This document shows, piece by piece, positions 1 to 7,744 of a DNA stretch of 64,000 bases. Source of the stretch: CAWAHD01 sp963781785 (GTDB lineage Bacteria > Planctomycetota > Planctomycetia > Isosphaerales > Isosphaeraceae); contig CAWAHD010000001.1 in assembly GCA_963781785.1 (NCBI GenBank), forward strand, positions 2,549,603-2,613,602, written 5' to 3'. How positions within the stretch are numbered: position 1 is the stretch's first letter; every line of letters starts with the position of its first letter. The position numbers and the translations under genes were made by a program. The notes under the pieces are model-generated. The model was not told the DNA's origin. It made no database searches and saw nothing but the letters and a program-made list of their open reading frames with translations.

Positions 1-1515
1 ATCATCGTGCGGGTCACCGCCGGTGTGGGCGAGAGCTTTCTGGACCGGATGATCGCTCTGGTCGAGGGGGCCTCGCGGCAGAAGACGCCCAACGAGATTG
101 CGCTCACGATCATCCTCGCCGCATTCTCGATCATCTTTCTGATCGTGACGGCAACGCTCTATCCGATGGCGCGCTATTTCGATATCACCCTGGGAATCCC
201 CACGTTGATCGCGCTTTTGGTCTGCCTGATCCCGACCACGATCGGCGCCCTTCTGGCCGCTATCGGCATCGCGGGGATGGACCGCGCACTGGCCGCCAAC
301 CTGATCGCCAAGAGCGGCAAGGCCGTGGAGGTTGCAGGCGACGTGGACACGCTGCTCCTGGACAAGACCGGAACGATCACGCTCGGCAATCGCAAGGCGA
401 CGTCGTTCGTGCCCATGCAAGGGACTCCGGAGAGCGAGCTGGCGCGGCTGGCGGCGATGGCATCTCTCGCCGACACGACGCCCGAGGGCAAGAGCATCGT
501 CGAGCTGTCGCGTCATCAATTCGCAATCGAGCTCGAAGCCCCCGCTGGCAGCCGTTTCGTCGAGTTCACCGCCCAGACCCGCATGAGCGGCATCGATCTT
601 CCCCACGGCCAGCAGATCCGCAAGGGTGCTCCGAACACGATCGCCAGATCCGCTCAGGACGCGGGCTCTCTGGTACCCGAGGGGTATCAGGCCTCTGTCG
701 ACGCGATCGCATCCGAGGGCGCAACGCCGCTGGCCGTGATCACCGACGGCCGGATCGTCGGTTTGATCAAGCTCGAGGACATCTTGAAGCCCGGCATCAG
801 CGAACGGTTCGCCCGGCTCCGGCAGATGGGCCTGCGGGTGGTGATGGTCACGGGCGACAACCCGCTCACCGCAAAGTCGATCGCGGACCTTGCCGGCGTG
901 GATGACTTCATCGCCCAGGCCACGCCCGAGGCCAAGCTCGCCTACATCCGCAAGGAGCAAGGCGGCGGCAAGCTGGTCGCGATGATGGGCGACGGCACCA
1001 ACGATGCCCCGGCCCTGGCCCAGGCAGACATCGGCGTGGCCATGAACTCGGGCACCCAGGCCGCCAAGGAGGCCGGCAACATGGTCGACCTGGACAGCGA
1101 CCCCACCAAGCTCATCGAAGTCGTCGAGATCGGCAAGCAACTCCTCATGACCCGCGGCGCTTTGACGACCTTCTCGATCGCCAACGACCTGGCCAAGTAT
1201 TTCGCCGTGATCCCCGCCATGTTCGTCGGCTACAGGCCGCTGGAATCGCTCCGCGCGATCGATCTGATGGGACTGGCCACCGAGGGAGGCGCCAATTCGG
1301 CCATCCTCTCCGCGGTGATCTTCAACGCCATCATCATCCCCCTCTTGATCCCGATCGCCTTGAAGGGTGTCAAGTATCGGCCCGTCGGCGCCAGCGCGCT
1401 TTTGCGGCGCAACTTGCTCTTTTACGGACTCGGCGGCGTGATCGCGCCCTTTTTTGGCATCAAGCTCATCGACGTGGCCCTCGACCCTCTCCTGAATCTC
1501 GTCGGGGCCGGTTAA
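1..1515 (+). CDS. kdpB: Potassium-transporting P-type ATPase subunit B, 3' part (start lies left of window)
   Basis: KdpB is the ATP-hydrolysing, phosphorylated subunit of the KdpFABC high-affinity K+ pump in the inner membrane. The reading frame is open from the first base and enters at the loop before the QKTPNEIAL segment, so roughly 180 N-terminal residues are missing from a family protein of about 680. Visible P-type ATPase marks are the phosphorylation site DKTGTITLGNR (near residue 120 of the visible part), the nucleotide-domain TGDNPLTA, the hinge GDGTNDAPAL, and the C-terminal membrane helices after AKYFAVIPAMF. The stop codon is followed directly by the kdpC ATG. No lesion is seen in the visible part. 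Confidence 0.97.
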   Translation: MIVRVTAGVGESFLDRMIALVEGASRQKTPNEIALTIILAAFSIIFLIVTATLYPMARYFDITLGIPTLIALLVCLIPTTIGALLAAIGIAGMDRALAANLIAKSGKAVEVAGDVDTLLLDKTGTITLGNRKATSFVPMQGTPESELARLAAMASLADTTPEGKSIVELSRHQFAIELEAPAGSRFVEFTAQTRMSGIDLPHGQQIRKGAPNTIARSAQDAGSLVPEGYQASVDAIASEGATPLAVITDGRIVGLIKLEDILKPGISERFARLRQMGLRVVMVTGDNPLTAKSIADLAGVDDFIAQATPEAKLAYIRKEQGGGKLVAMMGDGTNDAPALAQADIGVAMNSGTQAAKEAGNMVDLDSDPTKLIEVVEIGKQLLMTRGALTTFSIANDLAKYFAVIPAMFVGYRPLESLRAIDLMGLATEGGANSAILSAVIFNAIIIPLLIPIALKGVKYRPVGASALLRRNLLFYGLGGVIAPFFGIKLIDVALDPLLNLVGAG

Positions 1516-2179
1516 ATGGCCCAAGATCAAAGCGCACTTACGACGGTTCCTGTTGCCGGAGGATTTGTGCAGATGATCCGCGAGTTTGCCCTGGCCCTGA
1601 AGGCCTGTGCCGTCACGTTCGTCCTGTGCGCGATCGCCTACCCGGCAGTCGTGTGGGGCCTGGCCCAGTTGTTCTTCCCGTCGCAGGCCGAGGGCAGCCT
1701 GATTTACGGGGCGGACGGCAAGACGATCATCGGCTCGGAGCTGGTGGCGCAGCGGTTCGATACAGATCGCTACTTCCACCCTCGGCCGTCGGCCGTCGAC
1801 TACCGGGCCGACGCCGCCGGGGCATCCAACCTGGGCACCAACAACCCCGAGCTGAAGAAGGCGATCGCCAGCCGGGCCCAGGCGCTCAAGGCGACGGCTA
1901 GTCGGCCGGCTCCGATCGACCTCGTGACCGCCTCCGGTTCGGGGCTCGATCCCGACATCAGTCCGGACGCCGCGCTCTATCAGGCGGAGCGCGTCGCCGT
2001 CGGCGCGCGGGCTTGGCATCGACCAGGTCGAAGCGCTGATCGCGCGTGAAACCAATCGATCGGGAGCCTGGCTCGGCGCCCCGCCGCGCGTCAACGTGCT
2101 CCTCTTGAACCTGGCTCTCGACAAGGAGGAACGCAGGTTGAATCTGGCCGTCGACAAGGCCCAAGTCATCAGCCATTGA
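1516..2179 (+). pseudogene. kdpC: KdpC, one +1 frameshift near the C-terminus
   Basis: KdpC is the single-span subunit that stabilises KdpB in the Kdp pump. The ATG directly follows the kdpB stop. The N-terminal membrane segment (about residues 25-50), the QRFDTDRYFHPRPSAVDY region and the VTASGSGLDPDISPDAALYQ block are clear. After about residue 162 the frame becomes nonsense and stops at 2049. Reading from 2003 in the next frame resumes typical KdpC sequence (ARGLGIDQVEALI, then PPRVNVLLLNLALD) to a TGA at 2177-2179. One extra G around 2002 explains it. The restored protein of about 220 residues is slightly longer than usual. It may be a sequencing indel or a real mutation. Confidence 0.9.
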
Positions 2180-2202
2180 TCTCGAGCCTGGAAACGTCTC
2201 CC

Positions 2203-3336
2203 ATGGTCTCCGCGGAAATTCATCGCCCGACGCCCGAGCAGTTCCTGAACCTGATCCGCCGCCAGACGCGGGGCCGGCTCAAGGTCTATCTGGGCTCGGC
2301 GGCCGGCGTGGGCAAGACCTACGCAATGCTTCGCGAAGGGCACCGGCTCAAGGCGCAAGGGGTCGATGTGGTCATCGGCCTGATCGAGACTCACGGCCGC
2401 GCCGAGACCGAGGAACAGATCGGCGACCTGGAAATCGTCTCGCCCCGCGTGATCGAGTACTGCGGCGTGACACTCCGCGAGATGGACGTCGATGCGATCC
2501 TTCAGCGGAAGCCGACCGTCTGCCTGGTCGACGAGCTGGCGCACACGAATGCCCCGGGCTCGCGCCATCCCAAGCGGTACCAGGATGTCGAAGACCTGCT
2601 GCACTCCGGCATTCACGTGATCACGACGGTGAACGTGCAACACATGGAGAGCCTTTACGACGAGATCGAGCGGGTCACGAGCGTACGCGTCAAGGAGCGG
2701 ATCCCGGACCGGGTCCTGGCCGAGGCGGATCAGCTCGTGAACGTCGACGTTTCGGTCGAAGACCTGATCGAGCGGCTCAACACGGGCAAGATTTATCCGG
2801 CCAACCGCGTCAGCACCGCCCTGGAAAACTTTTTCACACCATCAAACCTGACCCGGCTGCGCGAGATCACGCTGACGGAGATTGCTCACTTGATTGACCG
2901 GCGCAGCCGTCGCGCCGAGGCCGACCAGTTTCCGCTCTCCGCGACCGACCGCGTGATGGTCGGGATCTCGAGCCGGAGCCCCGATGCGCCGGCACTCCTG
3001 CGCAAGACCGCCCGGATCGCCGACCGGCTCAACGTCCCCTGGTACGCGGTCTACATCCAGACTCCGGTCGAAGACCTGACGCGGATCGACGCGGCCACCC
3101 AGCGCGGCATCAGCAAGAATCTCGACCTGGCTCAACAGCTCGGGGGGATCCCGATGACGTTCAAGGGCGTGAACGTGAGCAACACCATCCTGGCTTTCGC
3201 CCGCGAATACGCGATCAAGATCATCGTCGTCGGCAAGAGCCGCCAGCCCTGGTATCACCGCCTTCTGAGCGGCTCGATCCTCGACCAGCTTGAACGAGCC
3301 GCGGAGGGAATCGACATCCTGATCGCTGACGTCTAA
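2203..3336 (+). CDS. kdpD: Short KdpD: N-terminal sensor plus USP domain, no kinase
   Basis: This matches the cytoplasmic N-terminal half of the K+ sensor KdpD. The KdpD domain carries a Walker A-like GSAAGVGKT near residue 35 and the VCLVDELAHTNAPGSRH and GIHVITTVNVQHMESL blocks. A universal-stress-protein domain covers about residues 250-375. The protein then stops cleanly at ILIADV, so the four-helix membrane domain and the HisKA/HATPase kinase of full KdpD (about 890 residues) are absent, and no kinase or kdpE follows. Stand-alone short KdpD proteins are known in other bacteria. ATG 2203 is preferred; an in-frame TTG at 2176 overlaps the restored kdpC end and is an alternative. Confidence 0.88.
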   Translation: MVSAEIHRPTPEQFLNLIRRQTRGRLKVYLGSAAGVGKTYAMLREGHRLKAQGVDVVIGLIETHGRAETEEQIGDLEIVSPRVIEYCGVTLREMDVDAILQRKPTVCLVDELAHTNAPGSRHPKRYQDVEDLLHSGIHVITTVNVQHMESLYDEIERVTSVRVKERIPDRVLAEADQLVNVDVSVEDLIERLNTGKIYPANRVSTALENFFTPSNLTRLREITLTEIAHLIDRRSRRAEADQFPLSATDRVMVGISSRSPDAPALLRKTARIADRLNVPWYAVYIQTPVEDLTRIDAATQRGISKNLDLAQQLGGIPMTFKGVNVSNTILAFAREYAIKIIVVGKSRQPWYHRLLSGSILDQLERAAEGIDILIADV

Positions 3337-3405
3337 AAACACGGACCGATGGATTTGCGGTCGATCCAGCGTACGATGGTGTAGGGGCAGGGGTCGCCTC
3401 GGGGA

Positions 3406-3418
3406 TGGCACCGTGCCA
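3406..3418. promoter_or_regulatory. 13-bp palindrome upstream of the exosortase gene
   Basis: TGGCACCGTGCCA is a perfect inverted repeat (6-bp arms, one central base) followed by TAATAAA, in the 190-nt gap between kdpD and the exosortase gene. It could be an operator. The first half resembles a sigma-54 -24 box, but no TTGC lies at the right distance, so I do not call a promoter. Confidence 0.35.
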
Positions 3419-3557
3419 TAATAAACTGTGATCGGAAGGGTTGACGCGTCCGTCTTCCTGAGCCTCCTGGCCGGCCGACTGGTTCACTGGCTGGTGAGTC
3501 TGCATGCGGTAAAACCCGATTCCGATGTTCGTTCCGAAGACCCATTGGCGGTTACGT

Positions 3558-5147
3558 ATGCCAGAGCGCACGCTCGTTCTCAGCACGATTCGACTCAGCC
3601 CTGGGAGGATTCTCGCGGGACTTCTGGTCACGATTCTGCTTTGGGCGTACTGGCCAACGCTGCGCGATCTGGAACGGACCTGGTCGCGAGACCCCCGCTA
3701 TTCCCACGGTTATCTCGTGCCGGTCTTTGCTCTCTACTTGCTCTGGTTGCGCCGTCGCCGTCGATCGGCTCAAACCGGTTCAGGATGGATTGGCGTTGCG
3801 CTGATCGCTGCCGGAGCATTGTTGAACTTTTTGGGCGATTACACCTTCTTCACGTGGCTTGATTCGATTTCATTTCTCGCATCTCTTGCCGGCCTCTGCG
3901 GGCTCCTGGGCGGGCAGGCCGCACTGCGCTGGGCATGGCCGTCCATCGCGTTTTTGATCTTCATGGTGCCGCTCCCCTATCGTGTCGAAACCAGCCTGGG
4001 AGCGCCTCTGCAACGGCTATCCACCGTGGTGAGCGCCTATGCCCTCCAGGTATTCGGAATTCCGGCCTTCAGCTCGGGCAATACCATCGTCATCAGGGAC
4101 TTCACGATTGGCATCGTCGAAGCCTGTAACGGGCTCGGCGCATCATACATGGTTCTGGCGTGCTCAGTCGGCGCAGCTCTGATGATCCATCGCCCCCTCT
4201 CCGACAAGCTCATCTTGATCATGAGTGCGATACCGATCGCGCTGGTGGCCAACGCGACGCGAATCACCTTGACCGGTCTGCTTCATGAAATGATGGGGAA
4301 AGGGGCGGCCGAAGAGCTTTATCACGGTCTGGCTGGTTGGCTGACGATGCCGCTGGCGCTCGTGCTCCTCTACCTCGTATACCAGTTGCTTCTGCGCCTG
4401 TTCATCGAGGCTCCGGACGCGACATCGCCCTCCGACGGCCCGATCGAACCGGTGAGACCATCCGGCGAGCGGTCGGCTCCCGTAGCAACAAGCTCGCGAG
4501 TCATTCCGGCGCTCGCGGCCATTGCCATCGTCTTGACGTCCGGAATCATCCACGGAATGTGGATAAACCGCTGGAGGGTCTCGCGGGACATCGAGGTTGC
4601 GGTCTCCAGGCTCGATCAAGTCCCACTCACTATTGGCGACTGGCGGGGCCGGCGAGGGTCAGTGCCCCGGCACGAATGGGTCCGGGCGGGACTCGACGGC
4701 CTTGTGATGCAACATTATGAAAACAGTCGAACCGGGAGAGCGACGACTGTCGTCCTCGTCTGCGGGCGACCGGGGCCGGTCTCGGTCCACACGCCCGAGG
4801 TCTGTTATCCCGGCGCCGGTTTCGAACTGGCTCAGTCGCATCCGGGCAGCTTCTCGGTGGACGCCGATGGCCGGCGCGCTGACTTATTTGAGGCCGACTT
4901 CGAAAACCATGAATCGTTCCCGCACCAGCGACTGCGCGTTTACTGGTCCTGGAACGCCACGGGGACCTGGCGTGTTCCGGATAACCCACGCCTGGCATTT
5001 GCGTCTCGACCTGTACTGTACAAGCTGTACCTGGTGTCTCGGACGAGCGAGGGCCTCGAGCAGTCCACCGACGCCACGGAAACGGAGTTTCTTCGCGTAT
5101 TTCTGCCGGAACTGGACAGGACCCTGTTTCCGCAGGGCTCGCGCTGA
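3558..5147 (+). CDS. Exosortase with fused EpsI-type (DUF3485) domain
   Basis: A membrane cysteine protease/transpeptidase-like sorting enzyme, inferred to process the C-terminal signals of exported proteins. About eight hydrophobic helices fill residues 10-290. The active-site Cys lies in EACNGLGASYM, the conserved Arg in NATRITLTGLL, and the conserved His in LYHGLAGWL. The C-terminal half is an EpsI domain with the marks PLTIGDWRGRRG and HTPEVCYPGAGF. Planctomycete exosortases commonly carry this fusion. ATG 3558 puts the first helix near the N-terminus; an in-frame ATG at 3525 is also possible, and neither has a strong ribosome site. The two genes downstream encode proteins with matching C-terminal signals. 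Confidence 0.9.
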   Translation: MPERTLVLSTIRLSPGRILAGLLVTILLWAYWPTLRDLERTWSRDPRYSHGYLVPVFALYLLWLRRRRRSAQTGSGWIGVALIAAGALLNFLGDYTFFTWLDSISFLASLAGLCGLLGGQAALRWAWPSIAFLIFMVPLPYRVETSLGAPLQRLSTVVSAYALQVFGIPAFSSGNTIVIRDFTIGIVEACNGLGASYMVLACSVGAALMIHRPLSDKLILIMSAIPIALVANATRITLTGLLHEMMGKGAAEELYHGLAGWLTMPLALVLLYLVYQLLLRLFIEAPDATSPSDGPIEPVRPSGERSAPVATSSRVIPALAAIAIVLTSGIIHGMWINRWRVSRDIEVAVSRLDQVPLTIGDWRGRRGSVPRHEWVRAGLDGLVMQHYENSRTGRATTVVLVCGRPGPVSVHTPEVCYPGAGFELAQSHPGSFSVDADGRRADLFEADFENHESFPHQRLRVYWSWNATGTWRVPDNPRLAFASRPVLYKLYLVSRTSEGLEQSTDATETEFLRVFLPELDRTLFPQGSR

Positions 5148-5195
5148 CTGAGGCACAGTCCTGGCGTTCTGACGACAGCCGAGCCCACCAGGCAG

Positions 5196-5215
5196 ATGTT
5201 TCAGAAAAGAAACAT
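5196..5215 (+). other. AT-rich stem-loop after the exosortase gene
   Basis: ATGTTTC, loop AGAAAA, GAAACAT: a perfect 7-bp stem 49 nt after the exosortase stop. There is no U-tract, so it is only a possible transcript 3'-end element. A GGGAGG sequence lies just downstream (5223-5228) without a start codon at suitable spacing. Confidence 0.3.
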
Positions 5216-5262
5216 TCCTGAAGGGAGGTTAATAGACTCTTCTAAATTCTTTCGGTACATTC

Positions 5263-5290
5263 TTGCCAATCCCACGGAATCTGATATCAT
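5263..5290 (+). promoter_or_regulatory. Sigma-70-like promoter of the first beta-helical protein gene
   Basis: -35 TTGCCA (5263-5268), 16-bp spacer, -10 TATCAT (5285-5290). It is immediately followed by GTGTCTGCGGGGAT, which recurs at the same position after the promoter of the second paralogue (6759-6787). The duplication of both boxes and leader supports the call. Confidence 0.55.
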
Positions 5291-5418
5291 CCGTGTCTGC
5301 GGGGATATGGAAGGTCCCGCAAGTGGTCCTTACCGACTTCCCGAAGACAGGTCGCCGTCCGACATGGATCAATCAAAATGAACACCAAGAACGCGAATCT
5401 GCGACGATCGATGATGAT

Positions 5419-6333
5419 GTGCTGCAGGGGAGTATCCGCGCGCTGGCCTCGCGCGGACTCGTTCTGATCGTCGGCCTTTCGATCGGGTGCATGGCGGCGC
5501 CACCGGCTTTCGCCCAGATCAGCTTGGGCCAAGCTGGTGACTACTCGCTGTTTCAGGCCTCCGTCGGCAGTAGTCCCAATATCATGAGCATTTCGGGGTC
5601 CACGATCAGTAACGATGTTGGCATGGGCGCAAATGCGGTGTACGCGTTGTCGTCCACGACCATCACGGGCGGACTCTATGAAGACTCGAACACCTTCGGA
5701 TCAACCTCGAATCTGACCACAGGAGCCGGTATCTTTTCTCCGGTCAATCTGTCGCAGGCTGCCAGCGACGCGGGCAGTGCGGCCGCGGCTGCCGCGGGAT
5801 CGACGCCATCCGCGACATACGGCAACATCGGCAGCATGAGCTTTACCGGTAATGCAGCTCAAAACACGTTCAACCTGTCAAGCCTTAACCTCAATGGTGG
5901 CCAGATCACGATCAGCGGATCCGGGTTGTTCGTATTCAATATTACGGGCACCATCGGAGGGACAGGCAGTAATAGTAGCGACGCGATGTTCCTCAGCAAT
6001 GCCGTTGTGCAGGCGTCGAGCGGCGTTACGGGGATTATCTTCAACATCGAGAACGGCGGAAACGTATCCATCGGTGGGAACACCGGGTCGCAGGTGGTGG
6101 GGACAATCCTTGATATGAGCCACGGGTCCGTGTCCCTTTCGAACACGAATCTCGAGGGGAGCTTGATCACAAACGGCAACATTGCCATCGCCAACAGCTA
6201 CATCGTCGCGCCGGAAATGCCCACGATCGTGATGGCGGGTTTCGCGGGTCTCATCCTCGTTGCCCGTGGTGGCCTCAAATGTCTGCGAGGACGTAGACGC
6301 ACTCTTCGGATCGTTACTCCTCCCCAGCCCTGA
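5419..6333 (+). CDS. Exported beta-helical protein with APEMPTI sorting signal
   Basis: A secreted, probably surface-anchored protein. From GTG 5419 the product starts with a basic stretch, a hydrophobic core and an AFAQ signal-peptidase site. The body is rich in S, T, G and N with regular strands (SISGSTISNDVG, GQITISGSGLFVFNITG, GTILDMSHGSVSL), resembling DUF3494/choice-of-anchor-A beta-helix proteins. It ends with APEMPTIVMAGFAGLILV, a hydrophobic helix and a basic tail: the three-part layout of an exosortase signal, with PEM in place of PEP. The start is uncertain. The same frame is open back to 5263, which overlaps the promoter. An ATG at 5378 in another frame would need a frameshift to join. 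Confidence 0.75.
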   Translation: MLQGSIRALASRGLVLIVGLSIGCMAAPPAFAQISLGQAGDYSLFQASVGSSPNIMSISGSTISNDVGMGANAVYALSSTTITGGLYEDSNTFGSTSNLTTGAGIFSPVNLSQAASDAGSAAAAAAGSTPSATYGNIGSMSFTGNAAQNTFNLSSLNLNGGQITISGSGLFVFNITGTIGGTGSNSSDAMFLSNAVVQASSGVTGIIFNIENGGNVSIGGNTGSQVVGTILDMSHGSVSLSNTNLEGSLITNGNIAIANSYIVAPEMPTIVMAGFAGLILVARGGLKCLRGRRRTLRIVTPPQP

Positions 6334-6758
6334 ATGACCAAGGGAAGTCGGCAGCCCGAAGCCGTCAAACCACCCGCTCTGAGCCGGGCCCACTGGTTCA
6401 CTGTGGCGAATCCCGCATGCCCTTGAACAATCGACACGGCGCTGCTGGCTCGCGATGATATTCGTGTTCTCCATTGACTGCGTCGAGTGCTCTGCGAAGC
6501 AGACACTCGACCGTCATTTTTTCGTCGATGCAGACGAACAATTCGGCTTCCCGTGAGCCGGCGGTTGGACAGCACGTCCTGCTTTGGCGGCTCCTGCACA
6601 GCCTGCTTCCATGGCTGGTGTCAATTCTCTGCCGTCGCCTTGCCAAATAAGCGCTAAGACCAGCGCACCTCCAGGTCCCGTCGCCGTCACGTCTTAAAAA
6701 AGCAACGCGCGCGGTCTATTTCCTCCGATCGAGCGTATCAAACCCTGGGATAGGTTGC
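6334..6758. other. Intergenic region with a terminator
   Basis: No credible gene. It holds the terminator at 6482-6522; nothing else is recognised until the promoter at 6759. Confidence 0.6.
6482..6522 (+). terminator. Rho-independent terminator
   Basis: Stem GTCGAGTG + TCTGC / GCAGA + CACTCGAC with a GAA loop and one bulged C, followed by CGTCA and six T residues (6517-6522). Strong 13-bp stem 150 nt after the first beta-helical protein gene. It separates that gene from its paralogue. Confidence 0.85.
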
Positions 6759-6787
6759 TTGCAATTGAAGTGTGAGACTGATACCAT
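6759..6787 (+). promoter_or_regulatory. Sigma-70-like promoter of the second beta-helical protein gene
   Basis: -35 TTGCAA (6759-6764), 17-bp spacer, -10 TACCAT (6782-6787), followed by a leader TTGTCTGCGGGGAT nearly identical to that after the 5263 promoter. The bases between and downstream are otherwise diverged, so the match appears selected. Confidence 0.55.
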
Positions 6788-6875
6788 CGTTGTCTGCGGG
6801 GATTCTTGCAGGGACCGCCGTTGTGCGCCGGTTCTTTGATCCAGGCGTTCGCGCTTGCAAAGGGGTTCAAGCGTC

Positions 6876-7720
6876 GTGCGACCCAAGCTAGCTCATCGTA
6901 AACCAGCTTCTCTCGATTTCCGAGTTGGACTCAATCGCGTGCTTTCCGGCGGGCTCACTCCGTTCATCGTGCTCGCGTTGGCTCTGCTCGCTGCTCCGAC
7001 CCGCGCCATTGCGCAGACGATCGACCTCGGATCCGGGCAATACGGCGTCTTCGAGGAATCCAATGGAACGTCGAAAGGCGGGGTCTTCACGCTCACGAGG
7101 AGCACGATCGTCGGAAATGTCGAGCTGGGCCCAAACACCAGTTTCACGAATTCTTCGTCTTCGATCACGGCAAACTCGGGCAAACCTTTGACCGATGTGA
7201 GCGCTGCACCCACCGCGATTTCCAGTTACACGGCCACGAATCTCGGCGACATCGGCGACTCAACGCCGACAATCACCGGAACCGGCTCAATCAACGTTTA
7301 CTCGGTCGGGAACATGAACCTGAGTTCCGGGTCGCTAACGATCAAGGGAACTGCAAATGAGATGTTTGTGTTCAATGTCTCCGGTAGCGTTTCAGTCGCA
7401 AGTTCGAGCATCGTCCTGAGCGGCGTGAATGCGAGCCAGGTCATTTTCAACGTGATTGGCGGAAATGTCTCCATCAAGAGCAGCACCTCCAACGGTACGT
7501 TTGTGGATCAAAAGGGCACGATCACGCTGACATCCTCCACGGAAACGGGAGCCGTTGTCTCCGGAGGAAACATCTCGGTGACAGGTAGCACTGTGAACGC
7601 GGATGCATTCCTGCGCCGGTCGTTTCCGCCTCGGCCCCGGAGATGCCGACGATCGCGACCGCGGGCTTGGCGTGCCTCCTTGTCCTCGCGAGTGCGGGCA
7701 TCAGGCGACTGAAACGTTGA
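6876..7720 (+). pseudogene. Second exported beta-helical protein, C-terminal frameshift before the sorting signal
   Basis: Paralogue of the 5419-6333 product. GTG 6876, preceded by AAAGGGG, gives a signal peptide (hydrophobic core, then AIAQ). The body repeats the strands GSGQYGVFEES, MFVFNVSGSVSVASS, SQVIFNVIGGNVSI and GAVVSGGNISVTGS. The annotated frame then turns arginine/proline-rich and stops at 7712. One base shift near 7605 restores IPAPVVSASAPEMPTIATAG, a hydrophobic helix and RRLKR before a TGA at 7718-7720. That is the same APEMPTI signal as the neighbour. Without the shift the protein would lose its sorting signal. The frame change may be an assembly error. Confidence 0.72.
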
Positions 7721-7744
7721 CGATCACCCGTCGTATCGGTACCC

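Noticed and set aside
3406..3430. Sigma-54 promoter for the exosortase gene
   Set aside because: TGGCAC is present but no GC doublet stands at the -12 distance. The sequence is better described as a palindrome.
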